This document shows, piece by piece, positions 8,367 through 14,565 of a DNA stretch of 19,396 nt; position 1 is the first letter of the stretch; each line of letters starts with the position of its first letter. Origin of the DNA: an uncultured Collinsella sp. (GTDB lineage Bacteria > Actinomycetota > Coriobacteriia > Coriobacteriales > Coriobacteriaceae); contig CABRHR010000033.1 in the NCBI GenBank assembly GCA_902470835.1, positions 1 through 19,396 on the forward strand, in the 5' to 3' direction. The notes below the pieces were generated by a model. It saw nothing but the letters and a program-made list of their open reading frames with translations. It did no database searches and had not been told where the DNA came from. The position numbers and the translations under genes are program-made.

Positions 8367-8383
8367 TATTTTGGCAGGTTTTA
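8351..8383 (-). repeat. 33-bp intergenic repeat, copy B
   Basis: On the minus strand this segment matches 4785-4817 at 31 of 33 positions (TAAAACCTGCCAAAAT at its start). It overlaps the hairpin after the permease gene. Confidence 0.8.
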
Positions 8384-8386
8384 TCT

Positions 8387-8428
8387 GGGCAAACGCCGGA
8401 CAACCATTAGGTGGCCCGGCGTTTGCCC
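8387..8428. terminator. Strong 13-bp hairpin between convergent genes, likely bidirectional terminator
   Basis: GGGCAAACGCCGG (8387-8399) pairs perfectly with CCGGCGTTTGCCC (8416-8428) across a 16-base loop, followed by CGTTTTGC on the plus strand. It separates the plus-strand permease from the minus-strand small gene that ends at 8462, where a terminator for both is expected. The T-tract is weak in the minus direction. Confidence 0.65.
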
Positions 8429-8461
8429 CGTTTTGCTGGGGATGTTTGTCGTTCAGTACTC

Positions 8462-8782
8462 TTACTGGCTAATCCAGTGTTGCGCATAGCTCTTAATGTC
8501 CTCGGTAAAACCGTCAAGGTCGTCAAGGGTGATCACGCTGTCGATAAGCAAATTGGCTATCTCGCGGTGCATTGTGCTGCGGCGAATGTCCTTTGCGATT
8601 ACGCCTGAGGACAGCTTGTCTCTATTGAGGCACTTTTCTAGTGCCCAAAATCTACTGGACGCTTCACTGTCACCGTTCAGCATCTCAACGTACTGGCCGA
8701 TGAGCTTTTCCATATAACGTTCTTGCCATTGGGGAAGCATTTTCTTAAACAGCTTCCAGTCGCTTTCGGCTACGTCGCGCAT
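8462..8782 (-). CDS. Small conserved hypothetical protein (106 aa)
   Basis: The product has 106 residues, is hydrophilic, mostly helical in appearance and slightly acidic, and has no signal peptide or membrane segment. It begins MRDVAESDWKLFKKMLPQWQ, contains FWALEKCL near the middle and ends in LDDLDGFTEDIKSYAQHW. I recall short proteins of this pattern (DWK..., a FWALEKR-like centre, DDL-F at the end) as widespread in Firmicutes and Coriobacteriia. They are sometimes labelled multidrug transporter, which the soluble sequence does not support. The ATG at 8780-8782 has GGAGA 5 bases upstream. It is a single gene, AT-richer than its neighbours and flanked by hairpins and palindromic repeats, so it may have been acquired separately. 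The function is unknown. Confidence 0.75.
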   Translation of the reverse strand: MRDVAESDWKLFKKMLPQWQERYMEKLIGQYVEMLNGDSEASSRFWALEKCLNRDKLSSGVIAKDIRRSTMHREIANLLIDSVITLDDLDGFTEDIKSYAQHWISQ

Positions 8783-8911
8783 ATGTTCTCCGCTCGCTAA
8801 ACGGGCTTTTCCATTTGCCTTTCATTCTATTTGGTTTTCGTTCGCGGGCGTGGATGAGAGGCTCTCTTTAGCCTTCGAGATTGGGCCTGAATGGGTCGTA
8901 TGCCACAAAAC

Positions 8912-9051
8912 GGGCCTATCTACTACGTTTAATTGGATACCCTCAACCATGCCGGGAAAACGAAAAATAAAACCGCAGGTAGAAGGCCTGTCGATTTTCG
9001 AAAAAGGCGGTCATGGTCGGCCCCATCGAGTTAAACGTAGTAAATAGGCCC
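8912..9051. repeat. 140-bp imperfect palindrome (MITE-like or structured element)
   Basis: The outer 21 bases at 8912-8932 (starting GGGCCTATCTACTACG) are the reverse complement of 9031-9051 except for one position. The symmetry continues inwards imperfectly: an ACCATG on the left faces a CATGGT on the right, and CGAAAAAT faces ATTTTCG, to a small CAGG...CCTG hairpin at the centre. The right end is followed by TTTTC. No target-site duplication is visible and there is no coding capacity. It could be a non-autonomous mobile element or a structured RNA or terminator. Confidence 0.65.
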
Positions 9052-9113
9052 TTTTCTTGGCGCGCGGTCAGCTCAATGCTAATCTTCGTGCCGGAACTGA
9101 CCCAGTTGTTTGT

Positions 9114-9182
9114 AAGTTGCGGTGATATACGGACTGTTTGGCGCTTTGGAGTCTCAAAACAGTCCCTATATCACCGCAACTT
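9114..9182. repeat. 69-bp palindromic repeat, copy 1 (AAGTTGCGGTG family)
   Basis: AAGTTGCGGTGATATA (9114-9129) pairs perfectly with 9167-9182. After one C-C mismatch, GGACTGTTT (9131-9139) pairs with AAACAGTCC (9157-9165), leaving a 17-base loop. The outer 11 bases are identical to copy 2 at 10356-10423, while the inner stem sequence differs yet stays complementary. Confidence 0.85.
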
Positions 9183-9231
9183 GGAAGGGGCGGGCGGTGT
9201 CGGATGAGTGGCGCTGGCTGGTTGGGGCGGT

Positions 9232-10170
9232 TTAGGCCTGTTTGCGGCACTTCCATTGTTTGCGACACCAGCGCATGAGCGCCTTTACGATGGGAATCGT
9301 GATGAGGATGATCCATGCAGGATGGGGCTGTCCCAAACAGAGCCACATGTAGAGGGACCATGCAATGGCGGCTGCTGGATAGACGCATTCAATGAGCTTT
9401 GACAAATGGCGTTGGTCGATAAAGTCGCCAAGCGCGTAATAGACGGGAATCAAAAAGACGAGGAAGAGCCCCGTAGCCCATGTGCCGTAGACGATGCCGA
9501 GCACCAGATAGGCGAGGGCGACAAGCGCGGGGAAGGGGAATTTGTTCCATGTACGTCCGACCTTGGTGTGGAAATGCTTGCCATGATGGTCGAGCTTGTC
9601 GTGTGCTTCCTTCCAGCTGGAAAACGTCTCGCCGTCGATGGTGACGGTGCCGTCGTCATTGGTATACACACTATGTCCATCGTCCTCAAGCGTATCGATA
9701 TGCAATCCGCCTGGCCCCACATGCACCTCTTCGCCCTTGCGCTCGTTTGTCACATGGATGCCGCTCCAGCCAACATGGACTTCCTCGCCTTTATTGGGAT
9801 CAATGACGTGGATGCCGCGCGCGAGGGAAATATCGACAAGTGGTTTGTCGCCGCAATCGGCGTGCTCAGTAGAAGCCTCAGCCTCCTCAGCCCTATCTGA
9901 AGCTTTGGCGCCGGCGTCGCTGTCCTGTGCCTCATCATCAGCCTGCGAGTCGTCAGTGCTATCCACTGCCTCCCCATACAACAGCTCATCCAGCGACACG
10001 CCATACAGCGCGGCGAGTGCAATGAGGTTATCGGTGTCGGGCGAGGATTCGCTGCGCTCCCATTTGCTCACAGCCTGGCGGCTTACACCCAGCTGGGCGG
10101 CAAGGGCCTCCTGAGAAAGACCGGCAGCTTTGCGGCGATCGACGAGGCGTTGCGCCATCGCAAGATCCAT
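9232..10170 (-). CDS. Membrane-anchored XRE-family transcriptional regulator
   Basis: The product has 312 residues. An HTH_3 domain (about 6-61) contains GLSQEALAAQLGVSRQAVSKWERSESSPD-type helix-turn-helix sequence. A highly acidic linker (about 68-110) follows. Then comes a repeat region of 18-residue units, GIHVIDPNKGEEVHVGWS (119-136), GIHVTNERKGEEVHVGPG (137-154) and a decayed third starting GLHIDT at 155. The C-terminus has four hydrophobic helices (about 213-231, 232-250, 264-280, 284-299). It therefore looks like a DNA-binding protein tethered to the membrane with a small beta-repeat module between. AAAGGA lies 6 bases before the ATG. It is monocistronic and bracketed by two copies of the AAGTTGCGGTG palindrome. 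Two repeats in its own upstream region are candidate operators. The signal and targets are unknown. Confidence 0.88.
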   Translation of the reverse strand: MDLAMAQRLVDRRKAAGLSQEALAAQLGVSRQAVSKWERSESSPDTDNLIALAALYGVSLDELLYGEAVDSTDDSQADDEAQDSDAGAKASDRAEEAEASTEHADCGDKPLVDISLARGIHVIDPNKGEEVHVGWSGIHVTNERKGEEVHVGPGGLHIDTLEDDGHSVYTNDDGTVTIDGETFSSWKEAHDKLDHHGKHFHTKVGRTWNKFPFPALVALAYLVLGIVYGTWATGLFLVFLIPVYYALGDFIDQRHLSKLIECVYPAAAIAWSLYMWLCLGQPHPAWIILITIPIVKALMRWCRKQWKCRKQA

Positions 10171-10221
10171 GGTGGTTCCTTTCGTGAAGTGACCGTAATC
10201 GAATGGCTCGAGTATGTCGAG

Positions 10222-10310
10222 AACAACCGGTAGCGACCACCATTTCTAGTTAGAATCTGCCCCAACCCTACCGCAACTACCGGTAGCAATCCCTAACGAC
10301 CAGCCATTTC
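10222..10310 (-). promoter_or_regulatory. Imperfect direct repeats upstream of the XRE gene (candidate operators)
   Basis: Two segments, 10222-10246 and 10275-10310, share AAC(A/T)ACCGGTAGC at one end and CGACCA(G)CCATTTC at the other. They differ by an extra 10 or so bases (AATCCCTAA) in the second. Each contains ACCGGT, and 10278-10287 is the perfect palindrome TACCGGTA with flanking C/G. Their position within 140 bp of the XRE start suggests autoregulatory sites, but this is inference. Confidence 0.4.
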
Positions 10311-10355
10311 AGGACAAATGTCAGTGCAAGTAGCAGCCAAGAGCCCCCACTCAGT

Positions 10356-10423
10356 AAGTTGCGGTGGAATAGTTCCTAGATTCAGCCATTTGGGGCTAAG
10401 CAGGAACTATTTCACCGCAACTT
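10356..10423. repeat. 68-bp palindromic repeat, copy 2 (AAGTTGCGGTG family)
   Basis: A 22-base arm at 10356-10377 (AAGTTGCGGTGGAATAG then TTCCT) pairs with 10402-10423 with only one G-T wobble, leaving a 24-base loop. The outer 11 bases equal those of copy 1 at 9114. The inner bases differ but remain self-complementary. Confidence 0.85.
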
Positions 10424-10484
10424 AATTTCAGGCCAGGCACCCGCAGCAAGAAGACGAATAGCCTCGGCCTCCCCGGTTACCGCA

Positions 10485-10605
10485 GGAGGCCCCAAGGCTT
10501 ACCTCCCAAATCTTTCCGCAGGACGGAAGGACCCCGCCGCGCGAAGCGCGCAGCGGGGTCCTGACATGTCCGAGGACGATTTGGGAGGTAAGCCCTGGGG
10601 CCTCC
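10485..10605 (-). terminator. 121-bp nested inverted repeat after phosphofructokinase; terminator or mobile repeat
   Basis: The outer 28-base arms (10485-10512 starting GGAGGCCCCAAGG, and 10578-10605) are complementary with one mismatch. Inside, exactly 16 bases from each arm, is a 15-bp GC-rich stem (GGACCCCGC... at 10529-10543 pairing with 10547-10561, one mismatch) with a 3-base loop. A small TTCCG/CGGAA hairpin lies at 10514-10528. It begins 23 bp after the stop of the minus-strand phosphofructokinase gene, so it should terminate that transcript, but it is much larger than an ordinary terminator. Confidence 0.6.
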
Positions 10606-10628
10606 GATGGGAGCAGTTCCAGCCGAGG

Positions 10629-11708
10629 CTATTCGTCGCCGAAGCTGATGCCCAACGCCTTGGCCTCGCGCACCAGATCGCTCTGGGGGTCGACATACTT
10701 GAGCTTGCCGGCGACCTTCTCGAGCGGCATGTGGCACATCTTGCCGTCACGCAGGGCAATCATGTAGCCAAACTCGCCGCGTAGGCACCCCAGTGCCGCC
10801 TCGACGCCGCACTGGGTCGCAAAGATGCGGTCCTGGGCGTCGGGCTGACCGCCGCGCTGCGTGTGACCGGGGATGGCGACGCGGGTCTCGCGACCGGTCT
10901 TGGCTTCGATCTCCTTGGCGATGTCGTAGACAATCGACGGACTCGTGCGTTCGGCGAGCTTTTTCTTGTACTCCTTCTTGGACAGCGCCGCGTCCTCCTT
11001 GGAGATAGCGCCCTCGGCGACGGCTACGATCGTAAAGCGGCTGCCGGTTTCCATGCGATGCTCGATGGTCTTGATGACGTTATCCATGTCGTAGGGGATC
11101 TCGGGAATCAGGATGACGTCCGCACCGCCCGCGACGCCGGCGTACAGCGGGATCCAGCCAACCTTGTGGCCCATGATCTCGATAACGAACACGCGGCCGT
11201 GGCTCGAGGCGGTAGTGTGGATGTCGTCGATGCACTTGGTGGCGACGTCGATGGCGCTCGTAAAGCCAAACGTCAGCTCGGTGCCCCAGGTGTCGTTATC
11301 GATGGTCTTGGGCAGGGCGATAACGTTGAGGCCCTCTTCGCGCAGGCGGTTGGCGGTCTTGGTGGAGCCGTTACCGCCTAGCATAAACAGGCAGTCGAGC
11401 TGCAGCTTATGATAGGTGTGGACCATCGCCGGCACCTTCTCGACACCATCGGCCTCGGGGGTATCCAGACGCTTGAACGGTGTGCGGCTCGTGCCCAGGA
11501 TGGTGCCGCCGCGGGTGAGGATACCGCTAAAATCGGCGGGCGTCATGACGCGGAACCTGCTGTAGATAAGGCCCTGGTAGCCGTCCTCAAAACCATAGAT
11601 CTCGATAGGCTCTTCGCTATTGGTCATAAGCGTTTTGACAATGCCGCGCATGGTGGCGTTGAGCGCCTGGCAGTCGCCGCCACTGGTAAGAAGACCGATC
11701 CTAAGCAT
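10629..11708 (-). CDS. 6-phosphofructokinase (group with mixed ATP/PPi signature)
   Basis: The product has 359 residues and phosphorylates fructose 6-phosphate at the committed step of glycolysis. The family motifs are in order: the N-terminal loop LTSGGDCQALNATMRG (8-22), GGNGS (111-115), PKTIDND (133-139, with catalytic D137), the MGHKVGWIP segment (179-187) and PGHTQRGG near the C-terminus. E. coli PfkA uses G104 and G124 for ATP, whereas pyrophosphate enzymes use D104 and K124. This protein has Gly at the first position (GGNGS) and Lys at the second (PKTIDND), plus Asn for the usual Asp in GGD. The phosphate donor is therefore not certain, though Gly104 favours ATP. AAGGA lies 7 bases before the ATG. 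It is probably monocistronic, ending in the large inverted repeat. Confidence 0.93.
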   Translation of the reverse strand: MLRIGLLTSGGDCQALNATMRGIVKTLMTNSEEPIEIYGFEDGYQGLIYSRFRVMTPADFSGILTRGGTILGTSRTPFKRLDTPEADGVEKVPAMVHTYHKLQLDCLFMLGGNGSTKTANRLREEGLNVIALPKTIDNDTWGTELTFGFTSAIDVATKCIDDIHTTASSHGRVFVIEIMGHKVGWIPLYAGVAGGADVILIPEIPYDMDNVIKTIEHRMETGSRFTIVAVAEGAISKEDAALSKKEYKKKLAERTSPSIVYDIAKEIEAKTGRETRVAIPGHTQRGGQPDAQDRIFATQCGVEAALGCLRGEFGYMIALRDGKMCHMPLEKVAGKLKYVDPQSDLVREAKALGISFGDE

Positions 11709-11746
11709 GATGAATCCTTCCGGGCAAGTTATAACATGCGCATAAG

Positions 11747-11778
11747 TTTACCCCCGCACACTGTTGATGCGGGGTAAA
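11747..11778. terminator. Hairpin between the Ntn-hydrolase and phosphofructokinase genes
   Basis: TTTACCCC-C-GCA (11747-11758) pairs with TGCGGGGTAAA (11768-11778), 11 bp with one bulged C and a 9-base loop. It lies downstream of the Ntn-hydrolase and 39 bp upstream of the phosphofructokinase start, both on the minus strand. It may terminate the former; T-tracts are short, and an operator role is equally possible. The rest of the 138-bp gap shows TTATAA near 11730-11735 as a possible phosphofructokinase -10 box. Confidence 0.45.
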
Positions 11779-11846
11779 ACGTGTTAGCTCAAGCGTATGG
11801 AAATGTAAGCAACGTCAGGGAACGTAAGGTCGACGGGTCTGGCTCC

Positions 11847-12932
11847 TTACAGTGCGAAGGCATCGACGTTGCCCCAGTGGCGGCGCAGCGTGATGGCGGC
11901 AGCGGGCTCGGTATTGTCAAAGACGACCGACCATTGCGTATTGCTGGTGATGTCTTCCGGATTGGGTTCTTGCGCTGCGGCGCGCAGGGCCTTCCAAGCG
12001 ACTGCCTCGTCTTGGGCACCGACATGGGCGTCGAGGACATCGGCGATTGCGACGGCGCGCTCTTTACCATGGCCCAGCTCGCCATTCTTTTGGTTGGGCA
12101 GTACCTCGTCGCCATAGCAGGCGTAGAAGTTCGTGACCTGGCGGACGGGCGTCGCCTTGCATGTACGGTCGGGATCGCGCGGATCCCACTCTACTACGCG
12201 CGCGTCACCGGCGGCGTCGTTGATAAAGAAGTGGTAATCGCGTCCTGCCATGGCGTGCATGTCGTAGGCGGAAAGCAGGTCGACAGCTTCTTGCGTGGTG
12301 GCGGCACGGTCGAGCACCAGACGGATGGCGAGCGAGGTATTGATGACGGGGCGTTGCGTGTCCTGGTCACAGGGCTTGGAATCCAGGGTGAGTACGGCAA
12401 TGGACACGCCGCATTCGTTAACACCGTCGAGCTGGGCAAACGGGCCCATGAGTGCGGCGGCGCGTCCGGCGACGGAGTCAAGCGGAGTGTTGGCGCCCAG
12501 GTTATTGAGGGCCGCAAAGCCGATGGAGGCATAGCCGTCGCGCGGGTGATTGCGCACCAGCAGCGCCGAGGTGTCGTCCTTAAAGTCGTAATTGCGACCG
12601 GTGCGCACGCGGCCTTCGGCATCTACGGCGACAAAGGCACTGCAGGCAAACTGCGGCGCTTGGACATGTGCTGGTACGCCGGGGAGCACCTGAGCCACTA
12701 CGGCATCAATGTAGGCCTGGTCGTCGCGCACATCGGCTGCGATGATGCGGTCAAGGTTGTAGTCGTAGGCGATGTCGATTGCGTACAGGTCATAGCCGTC
12801 TGCGTAGCCAGTCAAGCGTTTGAGCGACGCGGCGGACTTGATTTGCTTGTGATAAACGATACCGGTGGCAGCGGCAAGGCCGACGGCGACTCCTGCGACA
12901 CCGCAGGCGATGGCAATGTTACGTGGCTTCAT
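11847..12932 (-). CDS. Membrane-anchored Ntn-hydrolase, choloylglycine hydrolase/C45 type linear amide hydrolase
   Basis: The product has 361 residues. The start at 12932 has GGAG 5 bases upstream; the much longer upstream extension overlaps the next gene and is non-protein-like. A hydrophobic signal-anchor (about 5-26) is followed by a 70-residue segment that ends at FAC97. From C97 on, the sequence reads like the start of the mature Ntn family: CSAFVAVDAEG, then GRNYDF with R113 and D116. The C-R-D spacing (16 and 19 residues) equals C2-R18-D21 of bile salt hydrolase. DGVNECGVSIAVL (169-181) and NTQWSVVFD near the C-terminus also fit. I infer an extracytoplasmic amidase/acylase made as a precursor and cleaved before C97, like C45-type enzymes. 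Canonical bile salt hydrolases are cytoplasmic and start Met-Cys, so bile-acid activity should not be assumed. The substrate is unknown. Confidence 0.82.
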   Translation of the reverse strand: MKPRNIAIACGVAGVAVGLAAATGIVYHKQIKSAASLKRLTGYADGYDLYAIDIAYDYNLDRIIAADVRDDQAYIDAVVAQVLPGVPAHVQAPQFACSAFVAVDAEGRVRTGRNYDFKDDTSALLVRNHPRDGYASIGFAALNNLGANTPLDSVAGRAAALMGPFAQLDGVNECGVSIAVLTLDSKPCDQDTQRPVINTSLAIRLVLDRAATTQEAVDLLSAYDMHAMAGRDYHFFINDAAGDARVVEWDPRDPDRTCKATPVRQVTNFYACYGDEVLPNQKNGELGHGKERAVAIADVLDAHVGAQDEAVAWKALRAAAQEPNPEDITSNTQWSVVFDNTEPAAAITLRRHWGNVDAFAL

Positions 12933-12974
12933 GAGGACTCCTCTCAAAGCGATGCTATAGACATTATCGCAAAC

Positions 12975-13021
12975 GGCATGCCATGCCACACGCCGCATTC
13001 CGGCGAGTGGCATGGCATGCC
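12975..13021 (-). terminator. Terminator hairpin at the end of the ECF/flavoprotein operon
   Basis: GGCATGCCATGCCAC (12975-12989) pairs perfectly with 13007-13021. After one A-A mismatch the stem continues with CGCCG/CGGCG around a CATTC loop. On the minus strand it begins 6 bases after the stop of the A-T fusion gene and is followed by GTTTGCG. The T-tract is short, but the stem is very strong. Confidence 0.7.
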
Positions 13022-13026
13022 GAGCC

Positions 13027-14565
13027 CTAGAGCAGCGCAATCGAAACGATGCAGCATCCGAGCGCCAGAACAGCAAGGTCCGCCCGGTCAAAGCGATAGC
13101 TGCGCAGGCAGGTTCTGCTGACAGCCGGGTGCGCTCCGTATTCGCGGTTGACCATGGCAAGCGCGAGCGTGTCAGAGCGCCGCAGCGCGCTGCTAAACAA
13201 GGGCGTGATGACGGGGATAAAAGCACGTGCACGCTGCAGGGGCGAGGGGCTGTCAAAACGCGCCAGCCGTGCTTCCTGAGCGGCCTTGATACGATTGAAT
13301 TCCTCAATAAGCACGGGGACAAAACGAAGCGTGAGCTGGATGGCGATGGTGGCATCGTCGGTGCGCAGGCCCAGGCGGGCGAGGGGCCTCAGGAGTGCTG
13401 CGGCGCCATCGGCGAGTGCGGTGGGGGAGGTGGTCGCCATGAGCGTCGACGTTCCCAGCATAATGAGGGCAAAGCGCAGCACGCAGAGCGCGCCAAAGAT
13501 CAGGCCTCCCGAGGTGATCTGCACGGGTCCCGCCTGCAACAGCAGGGTTCCCGATGCGGTAAAGAGTGCGTTGAAGACCAGGACAAACCCCATAAGCCAG
13601 CGAAATGGCTTGAGGGCACGAAGCGCCTGGCGCACCGAGCTGTCGCTTGCGACAAGTGAGGCAAGGGCGGTGAGCGCGACGGCGGCAAGGGCGCCGGGCT
13701 GCTGGGCGATAAAGCCGGCAATCATAAAGAGCAAACAGAATGCGAGCTTGGTGGCGGGGTGCAGCAGGTGAACGAGGCTTGACCCCGGACGAAAGATGCC
13801 AAACGAGACCGCCTTGGGCGCCAACGGGGTATGTCCGGTTTCCGCGGGATGCGTGGCCGCCGCGCCAACGGCTGCCATCTGGACGCCCTCTGAACGTTGC
13901 GACAGCAGCAAACCGTCCTGCAGTCGAAAGGCCTTGTCGCAGATGCTCAGTACACGCGAATCGTGCGTGGCGATAACAATGCCGCGGCCGTGGCGTGCGA
14001 GTTGGGTCAAACACTCAAGTAGCATCTGGTGGGCATGGGGGTCGAGTCCTGCGGTTGGCTCGTCGAGCAGCAAATACGGTGTCTCGAGCGCGAGCATATC
14101 GGCAACGGCGATACGGCGCTGCTCTCCGCCGGAATGGGCGAAGGGACTTGTATCGCCGATAGCGGCGAGATCAAGCCCGACGCTGGCGAGCGATGTGCCA
14201 ACGCGCCGCTTGACCTCGGCTTCGTCCAGTCCAAGATTGCGAGGGCCAAATGCCACCTCGTCAAAGACCGTGGCGGCAAAAAACTGCTGTTCGGGGCGTT
14301 GCTGCACCAGTGCCACGGTTTTGCGGTGCGTGCGAAGTTCATCCGTCGTGGGGTGTGTGCCAAGCGCGGTGCCGTCCGCCACGACAGACCCCGCCTGCAC
14401 GGCAAGCGCTCCGGCAAGGACGCGCAGCAGCGTCGACTTGCCGGGGCCAGAGGCGCCCACGATACCGATCACGCTGCCGGGCCTAATTTCCAGCGAAACA
14501 TGAGATAGGGTACAGGTGTCTGCTTCGGGATAGCGGACGGTTATGTTTGAGCAAGTTAACGACAC
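13027..14565 (-). CDS. ECF transporter ATPase fused to T-component (EcfA-EcfT)
   Basis: The product has 512 residues. Residues 1-225 form an ECF-type ATPase: Walker A GASGPGKST (37-45), Q-loop LVQQRPEQQFF (Q88), HSGGEQRR (144-151, His replacing the usual Leu), Walker B YLLLDEPTAGLDP (D168/E169) and switch H201 in IATHD. From about 255 the chain continues as an EcfT-like membrane protein (LVHLLHPATKLAFCLLF and further helices) with coupling segments AQEARLARF and RSDTLALAMVNREYG, both degenerate relative to the usual Ala-Arg-Gly motifs. I choose the GTG at 14565 because GGAGG lies 4 bases upstream, whereas the ATG at 14583 has no ribosome-binding site. It overlaps the S-A fusion by 10 bp. The pair would contain all four ECF parts. 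A terminator hairpin follows, so it is the last gene of the operon. Confidence 0.85.
   Translation of the reverse strand: MSLTCSNITVRYPEADTCTLSHVSLEIRPGSVIGIVGASGPGKSTLLRVLAGALAVQAGSVVADGTALGTHPTTDELRTHRKTVALVQQRPEQQFFAATVFDEVAFGPRNLGLDEAEVKRRVGTSLASVGLDLAAIGDTSPFAHSGGEQRRIAVADMLALETPYLLLDEPTAGLDPHAHQMLLECLTQLARHGRGIVIATHDSRVLSICDKAFRLQDGLLLSQRSEGVQMAAVGAAATHPAETGHTPLAPKAVSFGIFRPGSSLVHLLHPATKLAFCLLFMIAGFIAQQPGALAAVALTALASLVASDSSVRQALRALKPFRWLMGFVLVFNALFTASGTLLLQAGPVQITSGGLIFGALCVLRFALIMLGTSTLMATTSPTALADGAAALLRPLARLGLRTDDATIAIQLTLRFVPVLIEEFNRIKAAQEARLARFDSPSPLQRARAFIPVITPLFSSALRRSDTLALAMVNREYGAHPAVSRTCLRSYRFDRADLAVLALGCCIVSIALL

Larger units (their letters stand above)
8783..9231. other. 449-bp repeat-bearing intergenic region
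   Basis: No convincing gene is seen; the short frames here have no recognisable product and cross the palindromes. The region contains the 140-bp palindrome at 8912-9051 and the 69-bp palindrome at 9114-9182. Its base composition is more AT-rich than the coding neighbours. Confidence 0.6.
10171..10628. other. 458-bp intergenic region between phosphofructokinase and XRE genes
   Basis: No gene is seen. It holds the upstream region of the XRE gene with its imperfect direct repeats (10222-10310), the second AAGTTGCGGTG palindrome (10356-10423), an unremarkable stretch 10424-10484, and the nested inverted repeat 10485-10605 that follows the phosphofructokinase gene. Confidence 0.6.

Noticed and set aside
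9114..10423. CRISPR array
   Set aside because: There are only two palindromes about 1.2 kb apart with a gene between them; there is no regular spacer pattern and no cas gene.
11847..12932. Calling the Ntn-hydrolase a bile salt hydrolase
   Set aside because: Bile salt hydrolases begin Met-Cys and are cytoplasmic. This protein has a signal-anchor and about 70 further residues before the cysteine.
11781..13121. 446-codon plus-strand open frame
   Set aside because: It is antisense to the Ntn-hydrolase. Its length is explained by GC-rich codon use, and the minus-strand product has catalytic motifs in register.
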